Of a DNA stretch of 9,222 nt, positions 1 through 5,971 are shown one piece after another. Location of the stretch: assembly GCA_026397695.1 (NCBI GenBank), contig JAPLUJ010000278.1, positions 1 to 9,222 on the forward strand, read 5' to 3'. Made by a program: the position numbers and the translations under genes. The notes under the pieces are model-generated. The model was given only the letters and a program-made list of their open reading frames with translations, ran no database searches and had not been told where the DNA came from. The DNA is from Verrucomicrobiota bacterium. Its GTDB lineage: Bacteria > Verrucomicrobiota > Verrucomicrobiia > Verrucomicrobiales > Akkermansiaceae. Position 1 is the first letter of the stretch, and every line of letters begins with the position of its first letter.

Positions 1-1016
1 TCCACGGGCACCGTACCCAGCACGCGTTTGGCTTCCCATGGTCCGTCGGCGCCCATCCGGTGGTCGATGCCGGCGAGTTGTTGGTAGCCGAAGTGATAGG
101 TAAAGAGACGCAGTTGCTTCACGGTGCCGCGCGGCACTCCCTTAAGACCGGGTCCGCTATACACATCTTCCATGTAAACCACCGCGTCCGTTTGGCCGGG
201 TTGCACGCGCTCGGGAATCACCGGCGGGCGGGGCCGCGGGCGCAGCGGCACCGGTTCGAGCAGCGCGACGCCCTCCTCCTCCTTGAGCAGCACCCGGTTA
301 TCGAATATATCTACCAGATAGATGCCCCACAGCGCATCAGGAGCGGGCTTGCAGGCGACCAGGAAATATTTCTGCGAGAGTGGCCATGGATGCAGGAACT
401 TGGGCCAACTGTGTTCGGTGAGCTTGTCCTCGATTTTCGGCAGCACGGGCGGCCCTTTTTTCGGGATGCGCTGGACGACGCCTTCGGTTTCGCGGCGCCC
501 CAGAGCCGGGTCTAACAGGAACAACTCCCCTACCCTTCCCTCGTGGTGGCCGGTGACGATGGTGACGATTTTGGTCGGATGGTCGGGAACGGCGCGGGCG
601 AAGAACATGGCGTTAGGCCAGTAGGAATTCGATCCGGTGTACTCCATCTGTGCGGTGCCATCGGGATTCATCGTCATGAGCAGACGGTTCCAGACGTGCG
701 GTGTGTCGGTGTAATCCCAGCGCAGATAGAGCACGCGGCCGTCGTTGAGCACGCTGGGTGTGTAATCGTGGTCCTGCTCAAAGGTGAGCTGCCGTATGTT
801 GTTCCCGTCCGGACCCATCTTATACATCAGGCCGACAATGACGCTGGCGTTGCACGGCACACCTTGGAGCGGTGCGGTGGATAGAAATATGATCTCATCG
901 CTCGGCAGGTAAATCGCATCGTAGTTATGGACGTCGCGAGGTGTGCCGGGAGTGAGTTGGCGTGGCGGGGGCCGGGCCGCCAATGACGCGGGATCCAGCG
1001 CCAGTTCATGGACCGC
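1..1016 (-). pseudogene. HZS-alpha-like middle domain, downstream part of a frameshifted secreted protein (C-terminus beyond window)
   Basis: This minus-strand frame is open without a stop from 1016 to the window edge and has no good start codon at its 5' end, so it reads as the continuation of the gene at 1006-2403. Its translation contains VHNYDAIYLPSDEIIFLSTA, QGVPCNAS, RQLTFEQDHDYTPSVLNDGR, YWPNAMFFARAVPDHPTK, VVQRIP, WPKFLHPWPLSQKYFLVACK, LWGIYLVDIFDN and YSGPGLKGVPRGTVKQLRLF. These are the recurring blocks of the beta-propeller-like 'hydrazine synthase alpha subunit middle domain' family widespread in Planctomycetes and Verrucomicrobia. From memory of the family, a C-terminal region with CxxCH haem motifs often follows; it would lie left of position 1. 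Function outside anammox bacteria is unknown, and hydrazine synthesis should not be assumed. The reading frame is one base off that of the upstream half. Domain identity is confident; the intact or broken state depends on whether the frameshift is real. Confidence 0.8.
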
Positions 1017-2403
1017 GCTTGGCATCCCAGTGCAGTTCGAGGTCATTGACCAAGCGTGAGCCCGGCGGTTGATAGAGTGTGACCAGTGGTGCGTCCGCCC
1101 GCGCTGGTGACAGGACGGCGATCTCGTTGGACCATTGGTCCACGTTGGGCATGGTGCCGTAATTCCATGAACTCTGGCGCGGCACGCCGAGGTATTCGCC
1201 GTAGCCGTACCCTTCCCAGTTCGTCCGCCGCGCGCCGCCTAACGGGACACGCTTGATGACCAGCAGGGATTCGAAGTCCAGCAAGGGATTCGCCAACAAC
1301 GCCGTGCGCCGGAAATCCTCAAACCGCGCGACGGCATCTTCCAGCGCCAGCCAGGATTCCAAACGGTCCTGATGAAAATCCAACAATGCTTTCTCCACGG
1401 CCTGCTGGAGCCTCGCGAGACGGGCGAGGTTGTCAGCGGGATACACCCCGGGGAAACTTGATGTTAGATCCTCGATCGCCGCGCGTGGCGCGTCGAAATC
1501 CATGGATCGCGCCCATTCGACAGATTCCGAGAGCGAGCGACAGCGCAAGTAACAGCTTTCCCGGAGGCGATTCAGGTCGTTCCGGTCCTTGACACCATCC
1601 GCGAGTTCCGCCGCCTGACGGGCCAGTGGTGGTACGCGCTCGCAGGCCTGCGCGTAGCGCCTAGCGAGTGTCTGCCAGTCACCCGGGTGCCATGCAAACT
1701 CGAAGATGCGGTCCGCGCGCTCCCAGTTCATCTGTTGCCGTTCCGGGCCGCTGCCAAAATCCCGCATCAAGGGCACCCATAGCTGGCGGGCTGCGGCGCG
1801 ACGCGTCCCTAACACACTGAAACGCACCGTGCCGTTGTTGCCGGCCCAGTCATCCACGCCGATGCTTGCCTCAAACCATGCCGACGCCTCCTGCAGCTGA
1901 ACGCGGATGATGCTGTCCGCCTGCACATTCAACCCGTGCTCGAAGGTACGTCCGTGCAACCGCAGCTTTTGATAGAGGCCGCTCTTGAGCGTGATATCCT
2001 TTTCCATGCGGCCTAACAGGGCAGTTATCCCTGCGGATTTGGAAACCCATGCGGCGGAACCGTCGTGGCGGATGATCCTGGCATCGGCCCAATCCGCCAC
2101 GGCCCAGCGCACGTCGGGCACACCGGTCACGATTAGAAAAAGTTCCTTTGCGCCCTGCAGCGGGACGCGGATGGAGCGCGCCGGATCGCCGCCCCGCAGG
2201 GTTTCACTTTCGAATGGTTCGAAACCGTCCTCGAGGCCGCTGCCGGCGAGCGCTTCGAGTGAAGCCAGCAGACTCGCATGCCAGTTAGACTTGCGCACGT
2301 AGCAGTCCGGAGTGGGCTGAGCTGCCGGACAGGGACTGCTAGCCATGGCGATGAGCAGGCTTAAACCTGTCCCTAACAAGGAAAACCTCCGGTGTTCATT
2401 CAT
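1006..2403 (-). CDS. Secreted NPCBM-domain protein, N-terminal half of the HZS-alpha-like protein
   Basis: The frame gives 465 residues. It starts with a signal peptide (MNEHRRF, a hydrophobic stretch about residues 8-21, then SSPCPAA before the likely cleavage site). Residues about 65-190 look like an NPCBM/NEW2 module, with ELFLIVTGVPDVRWAVADWA, FEHGLNVQADSIIRVQL and IGVDDWAGNNGTVRFSVLG; this beta-sandwich module is associated with carbohydrate-active extracellular proteins. A helical, Arg/Leu/Glu-rich linker follows (about 230-375). The last stretch (GYGEYLGVPRQSSWNYGTMP, LVNDLELHWDAKR) is the usual opening of the HZS-alpha-like domain. The frame then stops (GP-stop) at 1006, exactly where homologues continue, and the continuation lies one base away in the frame at 1-1016. 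About 12 residues typical of that place (a segment ending in RW) also seem to be missing. The start at 2403 puts the signal peptide at the N-terminus; no strong Shine-Dalgarno is visible. Confidence 0.8.
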   Translation of the reverse strand: MNEHRRFSLLGTGLSLLIAMASSPCPAAQPTPDCYVRKSNWHASLLASLEALAGSGLEDGFEPFESETLRGGDPARSIRVPLQGAKELFLIVTGVPDVRWAVADWADARIIRHDGSAAWVSKSAGITALLGRMEKDITLKSGLYQKLRLHGRTFEHGLNVQADSIIRVQLQEASAWFEASIGVDDWAGNNGTVRFSVLGTRRAAARQLWVPLMRDFGSGPERQQMNWERADRIFEFAWHPGDWQTLARRYAQACERVPPLARQAAELADGVKDRNDLNRLRESCYLRCRSLSESVEWARSMDFDAPRAAIEDLTSSFPGVYPADNLARLARLQQAVEKALLDFHQDRLESWLALEDAVARFEDFRRTALLANPLLDFESLLVIKRVPLGGARRTNWEGYGYGEYLGVPRQSSWNYGTMPNVDQWSNEIAVLSPARADAPLVTLYQPPGSRLVNDLELHWDAKRGP

Positions 2404-2405
2404 GC

Positions 2406-2519
2406 CTACTGCAAAGTTGTTTTTGAAAAAAGAGTCTCATGGTTCCCGAGGATTTTCAGGTCTTTAGCGCTGTTGTGCATACGGTTGATCAGATGGCTCA
2501 CATGGGCACTGTGGTCCAT
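2406..2519 (-). CDS. Possible small ORF, 37 residues, between mazF-like gene and the NPCBM gene
   Basis: ATG at 2519 opens a 37-codon frame ending in TAG at 2408-2406, two bases before the ATG of the NPCBM gene. The peptide (MDHSAHVSHLINRMHNSAK, then DLKILGNHETLFSKTTLQ) is hydrophilic with a regular helical pattern and looks more protein-like than chance. The same frame is open upstream as far as the toxin stop codon at 2558-2556, so it could be a 3' extension of the toxin lost by a stop, a remnant of another gene, or a short coupled ORF. I do not recognise the family. Nothing else is visible in the 2404-2555 gap. Confidence 0.25.
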   Translation of the reverse strand: MDHSAHVSHLINRMHNSAKDLKILGNHETLFSKTTLQ

Positions 2520-2555
2520 AAGAGTTTGTTGATAGTCCTCGGTTGATGTCGCGCT

Positions 2556-2906
2556 CTACAATCCCATCAATACCCTCAAGCGATCCTCAACCATCGCCAT
2601 CGTGTGGGGCGGAACGCGGCCCCAGCGGTTGATGAGGCGATCTTTGCTGATAGATCTGACGGCTTCGCAGAGGAGCGCGGAGGGATGGGTGAGACCGCCT
2701 TCGGGTGGCTGGATGACGACGTGGAAGGGGATGTTTCGCAGGGTGGAGGTGATGGGGATCACCACCACGAGATCGGCGCGGCTTTGATTGAAGATGTCCA
2801 CGGAAACGACCAGCACGGGCCGACGTCCGGCTTGCTCATGACTGCGGACGGGATTCAGATCGGCGAACCAGATGTCGCCTCGTGCGGGAGCGGGTCCGGT
2901 GGGCAT
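2556..2906 (-). CDS. mazF: MazF/PemK-type endoribonuclease toxin
   Basis: This 116-residue protein has the length and motifs of the MazF/PemK family of type II toxins, sequence-specific ribonucleases that cut mRNA and arrest growth. The N-terminal block RGDIWFADLNPVRSHEQAGR (residues 9-28) and PVLVVS form the conserved core. R29 and T53 (in VIPITSTLRNIPFHV) sit where E. coli MazF has its catalytic Arg and Thr, so the enzyme looks catalytically intact. Family members usually have Gly where S22 stands in the loop before HEQAG, a mild deviation. It begins three bases after the stop of the upstream antitoxin gene, the usual antitoxin-first, tightly coupled order. Regulation by the antitoxin or antitoxin-toxin complex at the shared promoter is expected from the family. 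Which of the several MazF subfamilies it belongs to cannot be told here. Confidence 0.93.
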   Translation of the reverse strand: MPTGPAPARGDIWFADLNPVRSHEQAGRRPVLVVSVDIFNQSRADLVVVIPITSTLRNIPFHVVIQPPEGGLTHPSALLCEAVRSISKDRLINRWGRVPPHTMAMVEDRLRVLMGL

Positions 2907-2909
2907 GAA

Positions 2910-3161
2910 TCAGGGAGCGTAGGGTTGGAGTCCGTCGGCGCTGGTACCGTCGAGTTCAGCGAGTTCGCGCCGATAGTCGGCGTCCGCGGCGGAGTCCGAG
3001 GCAAGCGTGTCATAGGCATCTGCGGCCTTGGCAAGGAAGCGGTGACGACGGTAAGTCTCCAATGCGGCATCCAGCACGACGGTCATGCTGGTGTCGGCCT
3101 CGCGGGCAAGTTGAGCGAGGAGACTGCGGCCTGTTGCTGAAATGCGGACGGTGGCTGGCAT
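2910..3161 (-). CDS. Ribbon-helix-helix-like antitoxin partner of the MazF-type toxin
   Basis: The gene encodes an acidic 83-residue protein directly upstream of the toxin gene. Residues about 2-38 (ATVRISATGRSLLAQLAREA, then DTSMTVVLDAALETYRR) have the short beta-strand plus two helices expected of a ribbon-helix-helix DNA-binding domain. The Asp/Ala-rich C-terminal half (SDSAADADYRRELAELDG) fits a flexible segment that wraps and blocks the toxin. This division of labour is family knowledge; the fold is inferred from pattern only. The gene starts at the ATG at 3161, and the predicted promoter lies immediately upstream. The exact antitoxin family (MazE-like or another RHH type) is not resolved. 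Confidence 0.85.
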   Translation of the reverse strand: MPATVRISATGRSLLAQLAREADTSMTVVLDAALETYRRHRFLAKAADAYDTLASDSAADADYRRELAELDGTSADGLQPYAP

Positions 3162-3167
3162 AGCATC

Positions 3168-3197
3168 ACTTTACAATCATGGATACATTTTTGTCAA
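3168..3197 (-). promoter_or_regulatory. Predicted sigma70-type promoter of the toxin-antitoxin operon
   Basis: Reading the minus strand, TTGACA (3197-3192) matches the -35 consensus exactly. After an 18-base spacer, TAAAGT (3173-3168) matches the -10 consensus at four of six bases. Transcription would begin close to 3161, which is the A of the antitoxin ATG, so the message would have little or no leader. The element also overlaps the end of a possible upstream gene remnant. Prediction by eye only. Confidence 0.45.
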
Positions 3198-3320
3198 CAC
3201 CAAGTCTTGGCCGACAGGATCATCTTTCAGATAAGAGGCGTCTCCATTGATCGAGAAAGTTGTTTGCGTGGCACCGCTGGTGTATGGATTGGAACGGGTT
3301 GTGCTGGGCAGCGGGTGAGG
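3177..3320 (-). pseudogene. Possible 3' remnant of an unidentified gene upstream of the toxin-antitoxin operon
   Basis: A minus-strand frame ending in TGA at 3179-3177 reads HPLPSTTRSNPYTSGATQ, then TTFSINGDASYLKDDPVG and QDLVLTKMYP. The even, Ser/Thr/Asp-rich pattern resembles the last beta strands of a secreted or structural protein more than random sequence. The frame is open back to a stop at about 3389, but the part upstream of about 3320 (CCNKNTICCRDENS) does not look like protein, and no start codon or RBS is evident. It therefore looks like a truncated C-terminal fragment. I do not recognise the family. It shares its last bases with the antitoxin promoter. Confidence 0.25.
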
Positions 3321-3393
3321 TGGTGATGAATTTTCATCTCGACAGCAGATGGTATTCTTGTTACAACATTCCGGTGCCTTGACCAGTTACTCC

Positions 3394-3616
3394 ATGACCA
3401 CACTGATGAACTTCGACCAAGGAGAATTCAATTTCGCCGCCAAGGGATCGGAAGACGGTTACCGGAAGTGGCGGGAGGAACTGGATGCGAAAAAACGCGC
3501 CTTCGAAACCCGCTGGGGGGTGATTCTCAGCCGCAGGGTGTTAGGCAAACTCCCTGGGTGGCACCGTCGTGGCAGACCACGCAATGGATTTCCCGTCCGC
3601 GCCGACCAGTGGAAAA
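3394..3616 (+). pseudogene. Truncated fragment of a small conserved hypothetical gene
   Basis: On the plus strand, ATG at 3394 or 3406 starts MNFDQGEFNFAAKGSEDGYR, then KWREELDAKKRAFETRWGVI and LSRRV. This charged, helix-rich N-terminus strongly resembles, from memory, a short verrucomicrobial hypothetical protein of roughly 90-100 residues. After about residue 50 the translation turns into Arg/Gly/Pro-rich sequence without protein character. The frame stays open to 3888, but past 3617 it runs antisense through the intact L-2-hydroxyglutarate oxidase gene and is almost certainly not translated as a real domain there. The simplest reading is a 5' fragment whose 3' half has been lost. A six-G run at 3515-3520 is a possible indel site, but the frame on both sides of it looks native. 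No RBS is obvious. Confidence 0.4.
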
Positions 3617-4849
3617 TCAATGATCAAGGATTTGGTTCAGGATATGCTCACCTATGGCGAGAGCTGCGGTCGCGCCGGGCGACGGGGCGTTCAGGACATG
3701 CAATTGTCGCGGTGCGCGCAGCAACAGGAAATCCATCAACAGGTTGCCGTCAGCGGCCATGGCCTGGGCGCGGACGCCGGCGAACCCGTCATCTAGCAGA
3801 TGCTCGTTCCGCACGCCGGGAACCAGTCTTTGCAGGTTGCGCAGGAAGGCGCTTCTGCAGAGGGAATTTTCGAACTCGCGCAAGGTGACCAGCGGGTATT
3901 TCGCCAGAAATCTCCACAACCCGGGCCACGATGCGGCGGCAAACGCATCCCGCAGCGAGAAGGCGGTTTTCGCATAACCCTCGCGTTTCATCGCGAGCAC
4001 GGCATTGGGTCCGGCTTCCAAGCCGCCGTGAATCATCCGTGTGAAGTGAACGCCAAGGAACGGGAACGCAGGATTCGGGGTGGGGTAAACCAAGTGGTTC
4101 ACCAATTCCCCCCCCTCATGGTTCAGTCTGAAATACTCGCCTCTGAAAGGTATAATGCGACAGGAAGGCCGGATCCCGCTTGCCTGGCAAATCCTGTCCG
4201 CGTGGAGGCCGCCGCAATTGAGGAGGAAATCCACTGCCATGGGATCCCCGGATGTTTCAACAGTGAGTTGATTGCCCGCGTCATGAAGTTTGCGAAAAGC
4301 CACGCCTGTTAGCACTTGATGGCCAGCCTGTGTGAGCAGGTCACGCATTTTCCTGGCAACTGCGGCAAAGTCCACAATGCCCTCCTGGGGAACCAGCAGC
4401 GCCGCCCTGGCTACAACATGGGGTTCCCTCTCGGCGAGTTCCTCCTTGCTCATCCAGCGCAGTCCTTCCAAGCCATTGGCGCGACCGCGCTGCTCCAGTT
4501 CCTTGAGACGCGCCACATCCTCCTCGCAGACAGCCACCACAACCTTTCCGCATATCTCATGGGGAATATCGTGTTTCTGGCAGAATGCGACCATGCGCTT
4601 GATTCCGTCAACCGCCAGTCTGGCCTTTTCCGAGCCGGGCTTGTAGGATAAACCGCAATGTAGCACTCCGCTGTTGTGACCGGTTTGGTGCCGGCCAACC
4701 TCCGCCTCTTTTTCCAGTACAATGATTTTGCGGAACACCCCGCGTTCACTTGCTTGCAAGGCGCTGGCCAAACCGACAATTCCGCCACCAACCACACACA
4801 ATGTTTGATTATGCTTGCCGGACATGGCATGGGTCATGGAGTCTATCAT
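3617..4849 (-). CDS. lhgO: L-2-hydroxyglutarate oxidase/dehydrogenase (FAD-dependent)
   Basis: The product (up to 410 residues) belongs to the DAO-fold flavoprotein family of LhgO/L2HGDH, which oxidises L-2-hydroxyglutarate to 2-oxoglutarate and in E. coli passes electrons to the membrane quinone pool. The dinucleotide-binding motif VVGGGIVGLASAL is at about residues 19-31. The conserved block HQTGHNSGVLHCGLSYKPGS (54-73) has the family's HNSG signature. FRGEYFRL, YPTPNPAFPFLGVHFTR, LDDGFAGVRAQ and the terminal NAPSPGATAALAIGEHI (387-403) are also in place, so the enzyme looks complete. Three in-frame ATGs (4849, 4837, 4825) are possible. The one at 4825 (MSGKHNQTL) best fits family length; no Shine-Dalgarno separates them. 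It is flanked by debris on its 3' side and a repeat-bearing gap upstream, so it is probably transcribed alone. Another FAD-dependent hydroxyacid oxidase is a less likely alternative. Confidence 0.92.
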   Translation of the reverse strand: MIDSMTHAMSGKHNQTLCVVGGGIVGLASALQASERGVFRKIIVLEKEAEVGRHQTGHNSGVLHCGLSYKPGSEKARLAVDGIKRMVAFCQKHDIPHEICGKVVVAVCEEDVARLKELEQRGRANGLEGLRWMSKEELAEREPHVVARAALLVPQEGIVDFAAVARKMRDLLTQAGHQVLTGVAFRKLHDAGNQLTVETSGDPMAVDFLLNCGGLHADRICQASGIRPSCRIIPFRGEYFRLNHEGGELVNHLVYPTPNPAFPFLGVHFTRMIHGGLEAGPNAVLAMKREGYAKTAFSLRDAFAAASWPGLWRFLAKYPLVTLREFENSLCRSAFLRNLQRLVPGVRNEHLLDDGFAGVRAQAMAADGNLLMDFLLLRAPRQLHVLNAPSPGATAALAIGEHILNQILDH

Positions 4850-4931
4850 GGTGTCAATAGTGCTTGGCCGGTTTGCAACCTTGCAGCTTCACTACCACAT
4901 TGGGCGTCGCCATGGCAAGACCGTAATAGAT

Positions 4932-4979
4932 CATGCAATACGTTCGCATTGCGTATTGCCGGCATGCCGGAGGAATGCG
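4932..4979. repeat. Cluster of overlapping inverted repeats in the lhgO upstream gap
   Basis: Within the 209-base gap 4850-5058, GCAATACG (4935-4942) is mirrored by CGTATTGC (4952-4959) around a nine-base loop. It is followed at once by the 12-base perfect palindrome CCGGCATGCCGG (4959-4970). CGCATT (4945-4950) can also pair with AATGCG (4974-4979), so two alternative folds exist. No U-run follows on either strand, which argues against an intrinsic terminator. A REP-like dispersed element, or an operator for lhgO, is possible. Nothing else recognisable lies in this gap. Confidence 0.45.
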
Positions 4980-5797
4980 GGTTCACGGCGGACATAACCG
5001 GCATATTCAGCCGCGGTTGACGCGCCGGACGCGCCGGCCCAGCGTCCCTGCTTGCGAACTAATGCCATGACTTCGCGCGGTGGCGGCGGAACACGACGCT
5101 GCCGCCAATGGCGAGCATCACGCTGGCCACGATGCCGAGAATAAGGAACAGCCGTTTGCTAGCGGAAGCCACCTGTTTCTTGCTGATGACCTCGGGCGTG
5201 GTCTCACCGGGAACACTCGTGAACACGCATTTGCCGGCGGAAATATCGACCTGCGAGAGTTTCGCCATGGCGGGTCCCAGCACCGCATCGGATAGATATC
5301 GTGCGGTGATCCGGTAGGGGGACATCTGATTGATGAACTCCTGTGGCACCCGCGCGCCGGAGACCTCCATGGCATCGAGATTCAAGACCACCTCGTGTTT
5401 GAGCAAGGCCGGCCGGGCGACGAGCATTCCGTTGAGATACCGGAGATCCGAGGCGATCCATCCTTGCTCACCCTTGCGGGCCAGCCTGGGTTTGCCATTG
5501 AGCGGGAAGGAAATGGCGAGACGCAACGTGTCGCCCTCCACTGCGGCGATACGCAAGGTGCCACGCAAGTCCCTGAACGGCTCATAGGCGGCGATCGCTA
5601 GATTCATCTCCTCGGGCGTCAGGGCGAGCACCGCATGCCCATTGCCCGCGAGTTGCTGGCGGAACAATTCAAGGCGTTCGGCGAGCCGGTTGAGCGCCAC
5701 TTCCTGGTTTTCAATGGAGGAAACCTCCACGGGTACGGGTTTTTCCAGCGTGAATTTTGCGATTTCATTGAATTGGCGGAACAAGGTGGCGATTGAG

Positions 5798-5830
5798 AAA
5801 CCTATCAGCAAGATCATGACTAACAACGCG
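5798..5830. repeat. 33-bp exact direct repeat, copy 1 (in frame with the membrane protein)
   Basis: These 33 bases are identical to 5872-5904 and differ from it in the next base on each side. On the minus strand they encode the core of the first membrane helix, ALLVMILLIGF, in the frame that continues through the rest of the gene. Confidence 0.97.
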
Positions 5831-5871
5831 CGTCCAAGCACGCAGGCACAGTAATTCAAGTCCGATTCACA

Positions 5872-5904
5872 AAACCTATCAGCAAGATCATGACTAACAA
5901 CGCG
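5872..5904. repeat. 33-bp exact direct repeat, copy 2 (joined to the presumed original 5' end)
   Basis: Second copy, 74 bp from the first. Its minus-strand flank encodes the presumed original N-terminus, but its other flank is the 41-bp filler (5831-5871), which brings a stop codon in this frame. The 41 bp have no other match that I can find by eye in the window. Confidence 0.97.
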
Positions 5905-5971
5905 GCGGCCAGCATGGCGCATCCCGCGAAGGGCGGGCGTGCCCTGGCTTTGCTGGAGGACTTGTATCGGT

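Noticed and set aside
1..2403. Hydrazine synthesis (anammox) as the function of the HZS-alpha-like protein
   Set aside because: The domain family is far wider than anammox bacteria, no other anammox gene is present, and the N-terminal NPCBM-like architecture differs from true HzsA.
2604..3140. A 178-codon plus-strand open frame across the toxin-antitoxin genes
   Set aside because: It is antisense to two well-supported genes, its translation is His/Gly/Asp-rich without domain character, and it is explained by GC-rich codon shadowing.
3325..3338. Hairpin GATGAA/TTCATC with a two-base loop as a terminator
   Set aside because: The stem is short and AT-rich, the loop is too small, and no T-run follows.
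3617..3888. Continuation of the plus-strand fragment as a 179-residue protein
   Set aside because: This part lies antisense within the C-terminal region of an intact, conserved enzyme and its translation is low-complexity Arg/Gly.
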